From assembly GCA_046590205.1 (NCBI GenBank), contig JBKJTT010000045.1, forward strand, positions 1 to 26,288: DNA of 26,288 bases, in the 5' to 3' direction. Of the stretch, positions 6,879 through 14,718 are shown piece after piece. The position numbers were made by a program, and so were the translations under genes. Position 1 is the stretch's first letter, and each line of letters begins with the position of its first letter. Under the pieces are notes generated by a model. It searched no databases and had not been told where the DNA came from. It worked only from the letters and a program-made list of their open reading frames with translations. Origin of the DNA: DATDEW01 sp046590205 (lineage in GTDB: Bacteria > Bacteroidota > Ignavibacteria > Palsa-1295).

Positions 6879-7100
6879 CACGTCGGAGTTTGGGGGTTTC
6901 CCTATTTCCGACATTCCTAAACCGTACGCCCATACCACCACACTTCCATACGACCGCTATTCACATGTGTAAATTTGCAGCACGATTGATTTCTTCCCTT
7001 TACGCTTTAAAGTTTAAGCTTTCAGCTTGAGCGTGGTGCACAATTATAGTGTTGAGAAATAAAGGGGTTACGGGGGAGAATAAGGATATCTATTAATAAC

Positions 7101-7133
7101 CTCACCCCAACCCTCTCCTTGAAAAGGAGAGGG
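7101..7133. repeat. Dispersed hairpin repeat (CTCACCCCAACCCTCTCC type)
   Basis: CTCACCCCAA followed by perfect 10-base arms CCCTCTCCTT/AAGGAGAGGG around a GAA loop. This is a common form of intergenic repeat. It lies just after the gcvH stop but has no T-run, so termination is uncertain. Confidence 0.6.
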
Positions 7134-7147
7134 GGATAGGTAGGAAA

Positions 7148-7525
7148 TTATTGTCCGATGAGGGCTTTGTAATCGGCTACCGAGAGGAGGTCGGCTGCTT
7201 CGGCGGGGTTAGTCATCTCGATCTTGATGAGCCAGCCATTGCCGTAGGGATCCTTATTGACGAGATCAGGGGTATCGTTGACCATCTGGTTCACCTCGAT
7301 GATCTTACCTGCTACGGGACAGTATATATCGCTGACGGTCTTGACCGCCTCGACGGTACCGCATGATGAACCCGCTGTTACATCCTGACCATTTGAAATA
7401 TCAAGATAGATAACGTCGCCAAGTTCGCCCTGCGCAAAATCGGTGATACCGATGGTAGCAATGTTACCTTCAACGGCGACCCACTCATGTTCTTTTGTGT
7501 ATTTGAGATTTTCAGGAAAATTCAT
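7148..7525 (-). CDS. gcvH: Glycine cleavage system H protein
   Basis: Lipoyl carrier that shuttles the aminomethyl group between the P, T and L proteins of the glycine cleavage complex in the cytosol. The 125-residue product begins MNFPENLKYTKEHEWV and has the lipoyl-attachment motif GTVEAVKTVSD with Lys62, then the conserved GKIIEVNQMVNDTPDLVNKD and GWLIKIE. It is full length and typical. The genes for P, T and L are not in the window. It lies 157 bases after accC in the same orientation, but an inverted repeat element separates them, so co-transcription is doubtful. Confidence 0.97.
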   Translation of the reverse strand: MNFPENLKYTKEHEWVAVEGNIATIGITDFAQGELGDVIYLDISNGQDVTAGSSCGTVEAVKTVSDIYCPVAGKIIEVNQMVNDTPDLVNKDPYGNGWLIKIEMTNPAEAADLLSVADYKALIGQ

Positions 7526-7556
7526 AACTCTTAATGTATAGTGTAAACTTTATAGT

Positions 7557-7665
7557 TGTCATTGCGAGGAGTCTACGACGAAGCAATCTACACTTTTGAA
7601 AGTCAGACTTGCCACCGAGATTTTAGATTGCTTCGTCGCTCGAAGACTCTCTCCTCGCAATGACA
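7557..7665. repeat. Inverted pair of dispersed repeats (MITE/REP-like)
   Basis: 7557-7592 reads TGTCATTGCGAGGAG...CGACGAAGCAATCTACAC; 7620-7664 is the same family in reverse (TTTTAGATTGCTTCGTCG...CTCGCAATGACA). A spacer of under 30 bases separates them, so the whole can fold into a long hairpin. The single copy at 3644-3689 shares the GAGTCTTCGAGCGACG interior of the reverse arm. It fills the gap between accC and gcvH. Confidence 0.8.
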
Positions 7666-7682
7666 CGACGAAACACTACCTC

Positions 7683-9038
7683 TTATAGAAACGGCTTCAC
7701 CGTATCCCAGTTAAATGTCTCTAAAAACTTTGTATCGAATTCACCGGAGCGAAATTGCTCGTTGCGCATCATCGCACGGTGGAACGGTATCGTTGTCTTG
7801 ATACCTTCAATAACGAATTCATCAAGAGCGCTCTTCATGCGGTCTATCGCTTCTTCCCTATCTGCACCGTAGCAGATGAGCTTCGCGACGAGTGAGTCAT
7901 AATATGGCGGTATCGCATATCCGCCATAAGCATGAGAATCAAGCCGCACGCCGTATCCGCCCGGAGCATGGAAGCTTGTGATGACACCCGGTGAAGGACG
8001 GAAGTCCTTCTCAACGTCTTCAGCATTGATGCGAACTTCAATAGCATGTCCTGTCGGCTTACGAACCTTCTTCGATATTTTTCCGCCTGTTGCAACATGA
8101 AGCTGCTGTGCGATCAGATCAATACCCATCACCTGTTCGGTGACGCAATGCTCGACCTGGATTCGAGTATTCATCTCCATGAAATAGAAATCGCCATGAG
8201 CATCAAGCAAGTATTCAATTGTCCCTGCCCCGACATACCCCACGCTTTCGCATCCTTTGATGGATGCTTCGCCCATCTTCTGGCGAATCTTATCGGTAAC
8301 GACAGGCGACGGAGATTCCTCGATGAGTTTTTGATGACGGCGTTGAATAGAACATTCACGCTCGTTGTAGTGAACGACGTTCCCATGAGTATCTCCGAAG
8401 ACTTGTATCTCAACGTGTCTCGGCTTTTCTACAAACTTTTCGATATACACATCGCCATTATTGAATGCACCGGAAGCTTCTGTCTGCGCCATGTGCATAT
8501 TGGTCAGAAGGTCTTCTTCCTTCAAGGCAAGGCGCATCCCACGTCCGCCGCCACCTGCGACAGCTTTGATCATAACGGGATACCCAACCTGACGAGCGAC
8601 TTCTATCGCTTCTTCATCACTTGTGATGATACCATCAGACCCCGGCACAACTGGTACGCCGGCTTTCTTCATCGTGTCCTTGGCTCGTGCCTTATCACCC
8701 ATCGCATTAATCATATCAGGCGAGGGACCGATAAAAACAAATCCGGACTCGGTGCATATCTCCGAGAACTGTGCATTCTCTGCAAGAAAACCATACCCGG
8801 GATGGATAGCTTCAGCACCTGTCAAATGAGCGGCGCTGATAACTTGCGGAATGTTGAGGTAGCTAAGTTTTCCTGCCGGCGGACCGATACAGACTGCTTC
8901 GTCTGCAAAGCGGACATGAAGCGAATGTTTATCTGCCTCGGAATGGACTGCGACGGTCTTGATGCCAAGCTCGCGACAGCTTCGTATGATACGTAGCGCG
9001 ATCTCGCCGCGATTTGCTATTAATACTTTTTTGAACAT
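7683..9038 (-). CDS. accC: Biotin carboxylase subunit of acetyl-CoA carboxylase
   Basis: Carboxylates the biotin on AccB with bicarbonate and ATP, the first half-reaction of fatty acid synthesis. The 451-residue product is standard length. N-terminal domain: MFKKVLIANRGEIALRIIRS and AEAIHPGYGFLAENA. ATP-grasp: glycine loop AGGGGRGMR (161-169), KPRHVEIQVFGD (205-216), RECSIQRRHQK, and the catalytic stretch EMNTRIQVEH (288-297). The C-terminal domain has the RINAED and FRPSPG motifs. Directly follows accB with a 12-base gap, the usual accBC operon. The opposite strand is open for 316 codons (8046-8996) but shows no family features. Confidence 0.98.
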   Translation of the reverse strand: MFKKVLIANRGEIALRIIRSCRELGIKTVAVHSEADKHSLHVRFADEAVCIGPPAGKLSYLNIPQVISAAHLTGAEAIHPGYGFLAENAQFSEICTESGFVFIGPSPDMINAMGDKARAKDTMKKAGVPVVPGSDGIITSDEEAIEVARQVGYPVMIKAVAGGGGRGMRLALKEEDLLTNMHMAQTEASGAFNNGDVYIEKFVEKPRHVEIQVFGDTHGNVVHYNERECSIQRRHQKLIEESPSPVVTDKIRQKMGEASIKGCESVGYVGAGTIEYLLDAHGDFYFMEMNTRIQVEHCVTEQVMGIDLIAQQLHVATGGKISKKVRKPTGHAIEVRINAEDVEKDFRPSPGVITSFHAPGGYGVRLDSHAYGGYAIPPYYDSLVAKLICYGADREEAIDRMKSALDEFVIEGIKTTIPFHRAMMRNEQFRSGEFDTKFLETFNWDTVKPFL

Positions 9039-9050
9039 CCTCTATCGGTG

Positions 9051-9530
9051 TTAACTTAACTCAACGATAAAGAGCGTTTGACCATATTCGACGGGTGAAC
9101 CGTCTTGGACGCATATTTTGATGATCTTGCCTGCGGCGTCGGACTCGATCTCGTTCATCAGCTTCATTGCTTCGATGATACAAAGGGTTGTACCATTTTC
9201 AACTTGCTGACCAACAGTTACATACTTATCTGCATCCGGCGAAGGAGCAGTATAGAACGTACCGACGATAGGAGATTTTATCTCATGTGTATTAGCACTT
9301 GGAGCTGCCGGAGCGCTTCCGCCTGTTGCGGCAGGAGCAGCCGGGGCGGCGGCTGGTAGAGCCGAAGGACCCGGACCGTAGGCATACTGTGGCGGTGCGG
9401 CGTAGGTTATCTGAGTTTGCTCTTTTTGTCGAGCGAGTCGAACCTGTATTCCCTCTTCTTCAATTTCAAGTTCAGTCAGCGTACTCTCGTCAAAGAGTTT
9501 TACTAACTTCTCCAAGTATGACATGTCCAT
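9051..9530 (-). CDS. accB: Biotin carboxyl carrier protein of acetyl-CoA carboxylase
   Basis: Carries carboxybiotin between AccC and the carboxyltransferase. The 159-residue product has an N-terminal helical segment (SYLEKLVKLFDESTLTELEI), a flexible Ala/Pro-rich linker at about 44-80, and a biotinyl domain with EAMKLMNEI, where Lys123 is the biotinylation site. The first ATG is favoured over the one two codons later because GGGAG lies six bases upstream. Head of the accB-accC pair, 94 bases after efp, a gap holding a GTCCGG/CCGGAC hairpin. Confidence 0.97.
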   Translation of the reverse strand: MDMSYLEKLVKLFDESTLTELEIEEEGIQVRLARQKEQTQITYAAPPQYAYGPGPSALPAAAPAAPAATGGSAPAAPSANTHEIKSPIVGTFYTAPSPDADKYVTVGQQVENGTTLCIIEAMKLMNEIESDAAGKIIKICVQDGSPVEYGQTLFIVELS

Positions 9531-9579
9531 AGGTTACTCCCTTGTCAAGGTAATAGAGACGGTTTGTTTTTTTGCAACA

Positions 9580-9603
9580 GTCCGGAATGACACATCGCCG
9601 GAC
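9580..9603. other. Small hairpin between efp and accB
   Basis: Perfect 6-base arms GTCCGG/CCGGAC around a 12-base loop, without a T-run. It could be an RNA processing or stability element; no firm role. Confidence 0.3.
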
Positions 9604-9624
9604 GCCGTCAGACGTGAATAAAAA

Positions 9625-10191
9625 TTATTTCTTAACTCGCTCGAGATACTGTCCTGTTCGAGTATCTATCTTCACTTGATCGCCTTCGTTCAAGAAGAGC
9701 GGTACGTTTACCATTGCGCCTGTTTCGAGCTTGGCAGGTTTTGTACCACCGGTGGCGGTATCGCCTTTCATACCGGGATCAGTTTCTGCGATAGTGAGAA
9801 TAACAGAAGGCGGTACTTCGATTGCAACAATCGTACCATCCTCTGCAAAAACGATGTCGGCATTTTCTGACTCACGGATATAAAGAGCAACATCACCGAC
9901 AACAATGCTCGGCACTGTTATTTGCTCGTAGTTCTCATTATCCATGAACATGAAATCCCCTGCCTCTTTATAGAGGTATTGGAATGTTCTTTTTTCCATA
10001 CGGATCATCTCTACCTCTTCACCGGAGCGAAAGCGAACTTCCTTCAAGTTGCCGGTACGGAGATTACGGAGTTTCGCCTGAACAAATGCACGAAGGTTGC
10101 CCGGGGTGCGATGCTCAAAGGATTCAATTCGCAGTAACTCACCGTCAATTTTCAAGACGGCTCCATTACGTAAGTCATTAGATGATGCCAT
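9625..10191 (-). CDS. efp: Elongation factor P (Chlorobi-type tip)
   Basis: Relieves ribosomes stalled at polyproline by entering next to the P-site tRNA. The 188-residue product has the three EF-P beta domains and ends DTRTGQYLERVKK. The tip of domain I reads HRTPGNLRAF (27-36). Aligned to the E. coli PGKGQAF loop, the modified Lys34 position is Asn32 here, and there is an Arg at 34. I recall the same loop in Chlorobium EF-P, so this is likely lineage-typical rather than a mutation. It implies that the EpmA-type lysylation, EarP-type rhamnosylation at the aligned site, and deoxyhypusine-like routes do not apply in the usual way. A TAnnTTTG box lies about 39 bases upstream. accB and accC follow in the same orientation. 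Confidence 0.97.
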   Translation of the reverse strand: MASSNDLRNGAVLKIDGELLRIESFEHRTPGNLRAFVQAKLRNLRTGNLKEVRFRSGEEVEMIRMEKRTFQYLYKEAGDFMFMDNENYEQITVPSIVVGDVALYIRESENADIVFAEDGTIVAIEVPPSVILTIAETDPGMKGDTATGGTKPAKLETGAMVNVPLFLNEGDQVKIDTRTGQYLERVKK

Positions 10192-10229
10192 ATAGTAGTA
10201 AAATACTCTTTCGTTATATCAGAGAAATG

Positions 10230-10237
10230 CAAAAATA
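10230..10237 (-). promoter_or_regulatory. Probable -7 box for efp (and possibly accBC)
   Basis: Minus-strand TATTTTTG fits TAnnTTTG. The region 20-22 bases upstream is TTATAA-like rather than TTG. The leader would be about 30 bases. Confidence 0.45.
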
Positions 10238-10273
10238 CGCCTTTTCTATAAGGGGACTTATAAACACGGATTA

Positions 10274-10294
10274 GGGAAGAATGGCTTCCCTTTT
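10274..10294. terminator. Weak hairpin downstream of the metalloprotease gene
   Basis: GGGAAG/CTTCCC arms with a 5-base loop. TTTT follows on the plus strand, and only mixed sequence on the minus strand, which is where a terminator would be needed. Weak call. Confidence 0.3.
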
Positions 10295-10333
10295 GAAGAG
10301 AAAACTAACTAATTGAAATATAAGCAAATAGGG

Positions 10334-11860
10334 CTATTTCCGGACTACGACAAGCTTCCCTTGCCGACGTTCACCATCAACTTCGATGTTATAGATATAT
10401 ACTCCGCTTGACACATACTTCCCTATGTCATCGAGACCATTCCACTCCATATAGTAACGACCGGATATTGGCAGTGCAGCTGTCTCGATATATCGAACAA
10501 GCTTCATATCTACGGTGTAGATACCAAGACGAGTATCCGAAGCAGGTTTCGAGCCGCTCTTTGCGAAGAGCTTTACCGTTTCGCTCTTATCACTCGATAC
10601 TACGAACGGCATCGGAAATGCCTCGGCATTGGTTTCTTTGCCTCCGACAATAGTATCGCAGAATGTCTCTGAGATTTGGTAAGTTGCCCGGTAGGAATTT
10701 AGATCGAAGATGGTTATTGTATCGGAGGAGAGTATGAATTCAGGGCTACGCGAAACCGATACAACGGCTGTGTCATTACCAACCCCTGCTGCATAAAGAT
10801 TCAACGATGCCTCAAACAAGAAATCGTAGGTATAGCTCTTGCCAGTGTCTTGAATATTGTATTTTAAGGAATCAATCGGAATACGCTGTGCATCAGGAAA
10901 GATACTTATCCCCCTAAATCTTCTTCCTGTGAAGAACAACTCCGCACCAAAACGTTTATATTCATTGCAAAAACTTGACAATCTATTGATGAGCACATTA
11001 TCCATCGCTATTATAAGTTTTGGTTCGGTATCACGATAGTATTCCCATATTTCTTTTACTATATCGTCACCAAATCTCTTCTCTAAGAATTGCAACCAAA
11101 TCCCCTGACTATACCCTACATCACCTGCAGATGTAAATGTTTTATTTATTGTTAGAAGATACTTTGGAAGGTAGAAAAGGTAGTCTGAAATGTTCGAAGA
11201 ACTTCTCATTTCCATCCATACACTTGTCATTTCATGAATCTTTAACGAGTCGTTATCAAAGCCATATGAACCGAACTGAATAACATGATGAAACTCGTGA
11301 AAAATAGTTATTCTTGCTCCATCTAAACCACTCGTTGGATGTTCTGCAAAATTGTTATCTATTGCGATGTATGACCGATATTTATGCAATCCGCTCGAAC
11401 TAATCCCTATCAATCCACTATCAAGAGGTGAGGTATATCCGTAGATAGCAGACGGGAAGTCAACAATGTAGATATGCCACATTGAGTCCGAAAAAGTATA
11501 AGCAGGCTTTGGATAGTTTAGCTCAACGACCTCGAATTGATATGCTTCATCAGCTAATGCTGCCACCGCCTGTACATATTCATTTGTTGCAGCACTATCG
11601 CCTACTGTATTAAAATGGATCTTAAATCTACCGGATGGTGAGACGATAGAATCCGAGAGCTTTGGAGGTAGTGGATAAAATTGAGGTGTCTGCTTTTTAT
11701 CCTTCCGTGCAAAGAATTCTTCAATCTGTCTGGGTGTCCCACATTTTACTTCCTGTGCCCTCGTCTCTGTCACCAAAATATGGAAAAAACCAATAGCAAC
11801 AAATATCAGCCAACGCCGTACTACATAAGAAGATGGAATATGGTCTCTATAGCGTTGCAA
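10334..11860 (-). CDS. Secreted zinc metalloprotease-like protein (MXAN_6640-like) with C-terminal FlgD/T9SS-type domain
   Basis: The 508-residue product has a signal peptide (about 16-36, ending TRAQ), then a catalytic region with HEFHHVIQF (188-196), an HExxH zinc motif. A second HEMTSVWMEM (209-218) supplies a likely third ligand, as in the MXAN_6640-type putative metalloproteases. The last 90 residues (LGIYTVDMKLVRYIE, then YMEWNGLDDIGKYVSSGVYI, ending GERRQGKLVVVRK) are a FlgD-Ig/type IX sorting-like domain, suggesting export through the T9SS to the surface or medium. The start is a TTG; an in-frame TAA lies seven codons upstream and no better start precedes the signal peptide. Stands alone, divergent from clpC. 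Substrate unknown. Confidence 0.85.
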   Translation of the reverse strand: MQRYRDHIPSSYVVRRWLIFVAIGFFHILVTETRAQEVKCGTPRQIEEFFARKDKKQTPQFYPLPPKLSDSIVSPSGRFKIHFNTVGDSAATNEYVQAVAALADEAYQFEVVELNYPKPAYTFSDSMWHIYIVDFPSAIYGYTSPLDSGLIGISSSGLHKYRSYIAIDNNFAEHPTSGLDGARITIFHEFHHVIQFGSYGFDNDSLKIHEMTSVWMEMRSSSNISDYLFYLPKYLLTINKTFTSAGDVGYSQGIWLQFLEKRFGDDIVKEIWEYYRDTEPKLIIAMDNVLINRLSSFCNEYKRFGAELFFTGRRFRGISIFPDAQRIPIDSLKYNIQDTGKSYTYDFLFEASLNLYAAGVGNDTAVVSVSRSPEFILSSDTITIFDLNSYRATYQISETFCDTIVGGKETNAEAFPMPFVVSSDKSETVKLFAKSGSKPASDTRLGIYTVDMKLVRYIETAALPISGRYYMEWNGLDDIGKYVSSGVYIYNIEVDGERRQGKLVVVRK

Positions 11861-11995
11861 CCGAAATGGATACCTGTTCTGTTAAATTAGTAGTTGTCGA
11901 AAGAAGATGAATAGAAACTCACGACGGTTCTTGTAACACTCAGGGTTTCTTTTTCGTCTTAGTAATTAGAAGCATTCACAAAGATTTGACCCAAA

Positions 11996-14578
11996 ATGGC
12001 ACAAGAAGGAAATTTTTCGAACCGGGTACAAGATGTCATTCGTCTCTCAAGAGAAGAAGCGATTCGTCTCGGTCATGATTATATCGGCACCGAGCACCTC
12101 CTGCTTGGTATCATCCGTGAAGGTGAAGGCATTGCCGTCAAGATTCTCCGCAATCTCGGCGTTGATCTTTATAAGATAAAGAAAGCTGTCGAAGATACGG
12201 TACGCTCCGGCGGTGCAACGCTTACCATCGGTAACATCCCGCTTACGAAGCAAGCAGAGAAGGTGCTGAAGATCACCTACCTCGAAGCGAAGCTTTATAA
12301 GAGCGAAGTTATTGGGACGGAGCATCTTCTGCTATCGCTCTTACGCGATGAGGATAATATCGCTGCGCAAATTTTAAACCAGTTCAACTGTACTTACGAC
12401 GGTGTTCGCGCCGAACTTGATAATATCATCTCCGGCAGAGCAAGCACACCGCCGAAGCAGCAATCTATATCGGACAAGAAGCCCGAACGCACCAAAACTC
12501 CGGTACTCGATAACTTCGGGCGTGACCTTACAAAACTCGCGGCAGAAGATAAGCTCGATCCTATTGTCGGCAGAGAAAAAGAAATTCAGCGAGTAACGCA
12601 GATACTTTCACGTCGCAAAAAGAATAACCCTGTTCTTATCGGCGAGCCTGGTGTCGGCAAGACAGCAATTGCCGAAGGTCTTGCTCTTCGGATAATGCAG
12701 AAGAAAGTACCTCGGATCCTTTTTGATAAGCGAGTTATCACGCTCGACCTTGCAGGACTTGTCGCTGGTACAAAGTACCGCGGACAGTTCGAGGAGCGCA
12801 TGAAAGCAGTGATGAACGAGCTTGAGAAAGCAAAAGATGTTATCCTCTTTATTGACGAACTTCATACCATAGTTGGTGCAGGCGGCGCATCGGGTTCACT
12901 TGACGCATCGAATATGTTCAAGCCGGCTCTTGCCAGAGGTGACATCCAGTGCATTGGTGCAACGACGCTTGACGAGTACCGTCAATTCATTGAGAAAGAC
13001 GGCGCACTTGATAGACGCTTCCAGAAGATTATCGTTGACCCGCCGTCAGTTGATGAGACTATTCAAATTCTTACAAACATTGCTTCAAAGTACGAGTCAC
13101 ATCATAATGTGCGCTACTCTGCGAAAGCAATTGAGACGGCTGTAAAGCTTTCTGATAGATATATAACAGATCGTTTCTTGCCTGACAAAGCAATTGACGT
13201 TATGGATGAAGCTGGTTCGAGAGTCCATCTTGCCAATGTTCATGCTCCGAAGAATATCGAGGAGATCGAAGGCAAGATAGAAGATATTAAAGGACAAAAG
13301 AACCTCGTCGTCAAAACACAGAACTTCGAGGAAGCTGCAAAGCTCCGTGATCTTGAGAAAAAATATCAGCAAGAACTTGAAACTGCCATCATGCAATGGG
13401 AGCAGGAAGTTGGAGCACAGATATTTGATGTCTCCGAAGATGACATGGCTGATGTTGTCGCCATGATGACAGGTATCCCCGTAAATAAAGTAGCTGAAAG
13501 CGAAAGCGTGAAGCTCCTGAAGATGGGTGAGGCATTACGTGGTGTTATCATTGGTCAGGACGAAGCTGTCGAGAAGCTCACCAAAGCTATCCGCCGCACT
13601 CGCGCCGGACTCAAAGACCCTGCACGTCCTATCGGAAGCTTCATTTTCTTAGGACCTACAGGTGTCGGTAAAACAGAGCTTGCAAAAGCTCTCGCTCGCT
13701 ATCTCTTTGACGGCGAAGAAAATCTTATCCGCATTGATATGTCTGAATATATGGAGAAGTTTTCAGTCTCGCGTCTTGTTGGTGCACCTCCAGGATATGT
13801 CGGCTACGAAGAAGGTGGACAGCTTACCGAAAAGGTACGCCGCAAACCATATTCGGTAGTTCTTCTTGACGAAATCGAGAAAGCTCATCCAGATGTCTTT
13901 AATATCTTGCTTCAAGTTCTTGATGATGGCACATTGACCGATTCGCTCGGACGCAAAGTTGACTTCAAGAACACTATTATCATCATGACGAGTAATGTCG
14001 GCACGAAGGATATCAAAAAGCAAGCAAAGATCGGCTTTGGTGAATCTGCCGGTGGTGATGAACACGGAAAGATGAAAGATCAGATCGATGAGTCTATGAA
14101 GCGACTCTTCAATCCGGAATTCCTCAATCGTATTGACGAAACTATCGTATTCCATTCGCTCATCAAGGATGATATCATTCAGATCATCCGCATCTCGCTC
14201 GGCAAGTTGCTCAAGCGTGTTGAGCAAATGGGTGTTCAGGTTGAGCTATCACAGACAGCTTTGGAGTTTGTTGCCGAACGCGGCTTCGATAAACAGTACG
14301 GCGCACGTCCGCTACGCAGAGCAATGCAAAAATACATCGAAGACCCGATCGCTGAAGAGATACTCAAAGGAACGGTCAAAGACGGCTCAATCGTGAAGGT
14401 TGATGTTGCAGCGAATGCAACAGAACTCCTTTTCCAGATCGAAACGATGGGTGAAGAAATGAAAACCGTTACCACGCACCCGACGACTATCGAGGATGTG
14501 ATGAAAGAAGCAGGTATCACACATACCGAAGATTTCACTGTTGAAGGTGAAGGTATAGATACCGAGACTGCAAAGTAG
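11996..14578 (+). CDS. clpC: ATP-dependent Clp protease ATP-binding subunit ClpC
   Basis: AAA+ unfoldase that feeds proteins to ClpP. The 860-residue product has two Clp N repeats (1-145), AAA-1 with Walker A GEPGVGKT (216-223) and Walker B VILFIDE (282-288), a UVR-containing middle domain (NFEEAAKLRDLEKKYQ at 443-458), AAA-2 with GPTGVGKT (553-560) and VVLLDEIEKAHP, and the ClpP-docking tripeptide IGF (679-681). The UVR-type middle separates ClpC from ClpB. About 40 extra acidic residues follow the D2 small domain (ending EGIDTETAK). clpP is not in the window. A strong terminator follows. The 135-base divergent spacer shows no clear promoter consensus. Confidence 0.97.
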   Translation: MAQEGNFSNRVQDVIRLSREEAIRLGHDYIGTEHLLLGIIREGEGIAVKILRNLGVDLYKIKKAVEDTVRSGGATLTIGNIPLTKQAEKVLKITYLEAKLYKSEVIGTEHLLLSLLRDEDNIAAQILNQFNCTYDGVRAELDNIISGRASTPPKQQSISDKKPERTKTPVLDNFGRDLTKLAAEDKLDPIVGREKEIQRVTQILSRRKKNNPVLIGEPGVGKTAIAEGLALRIMQKKVPRILFDKRVITLDLAGLVAGTKYRGQFEERMKAVMNELEKAKDVILFIDELHTIVGAGGASGSLDASNMFKPALARGDIQCIGATTLDEYRQFIEKDGALDRRFQKIIVDPPSVDETIQILTNIASKYESHHNVRYSAKAIETAVKLSDRYITDRFLPDKAIDVMDEAGSRVHLANVHAPKNIEEIEGKIEDIKGQKNLVVKTQNFEEAAKLRDLEKKYQQELETAIMQWEQEVGAQIFDVSEDDMADVVAMMTGIPVNKVAESESVKLLKMGEALRGVIIGQDEAVEKLTKAIRRTRAGLKDPARPIGSFIFLGPTGVGKTELAKALARYLFDGEENLIRIDMSEYMEKFSVSRLVGAPPGYVGYEEGGQLTEKVRRKPYSVVLLDEIEKAHPDVFNILLQVLDDGTLTDSLGRKVDFKNTIIIMTSNVGTKDIKKQAKIGFGESAGGDEHGKMKDQIDESMKRLFNPEFLNRIDETIVFHSLIKDDIIQIIRISLGKLLKRVEQMGVQVELSQTALEFVAERGFDKQYGARPLRRAMQKYIEDPIAEEILKGTVKDGSIVKVDVAANATELLFQIETMGEEMKTVTTHPTTIEDVMKEAGITHTEDFTVEGEGIDTETAK

Positions 14579-14599
14579 AAGGGTATAATATATAAATGT

Positions 14600-14633
14600 A
14601 AAAAGCCGTTGATTATTTTTAACGGCTTTTTTG
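14600..14633 (+). terminator. Intrinsic terminator of clpC
   Basis: Arms AAAAGCCGTT/AACGGCTTTT with a 10-base AT-rich loop, ending in six T, 22 bases after the clpC stop. Confidence 0.9.
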
Positions 14634-14678
14634 TAAATGTTCTCCATTCCTGCTAAAATAATAATTTAATGTAACTTA

Positions 14679-14718
14679 TAGGGTACTTTAGGGTACTTAG
14701 TAGTATCTAATACTACTA
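14679..14718 (+). promoter_or_regulatory. Tandem repeat plus palindrome abutting the next start codon
   Basis: TAGGGTACTT occurs twice head to tail (14679-14688, 14689-14698). A perfect inverted repeat with 9-base arms TAGTAGTAT/ATACTACTA around CTA (14698-14718) follows and touches the ATG at 14719. It replaces any ribosome binding site. It could be an operator or a start-codon-masking hairpin. Confidence 0.5.

Larger units (their letters stand above)
6733..7147. other. Gene-poor region of 415 bases with a promoter, hairpins and a repeat
   Basis: Contains a consensus plus-strand promoter (6848-6878), a hairpin at the predicted transcript start (GTCGGA 6882-6887 with TCCGAC 6907-6912), and a dispersed hairpin repeat (7101-7133). 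The only plus-strand ORF after the promoter is 21 codons (6965-7030, MCKFAARLISSLYALKFKLS). CCCTATTTC near 6899 can pair with GAAATA-AGGGG near 7058, and CCACCAC near 6938 with GTGGTG near 7035, so an extended RNA fold is possible. No tRNA-like sequence is seen. Confidence 0.5.

Noticed and set aside
6729..6941. 70-codon minus-strand ORF
   Set aside because: It runs over the consensus plus-strand promoter and hairpin, and its product looks random (basic, low complexity).
6965..7030. 21-codon plus-strand micro-ORF after the orphan promoter
   Set aside because: Too short to support, no ribosome site; mentioned only as an alternative to a small RNA.
8046..8996. 316-codon plus-strand ORF
   Set aside because: It is antisense to accC, whose motifs cover the whole region; the product has no family features and no promoter is seen.
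13763..14227. 154-codon minus-strand ORF
   Set aside because: Antisense to the clpC AAA-2 domain; composition follows from the clpC codons.
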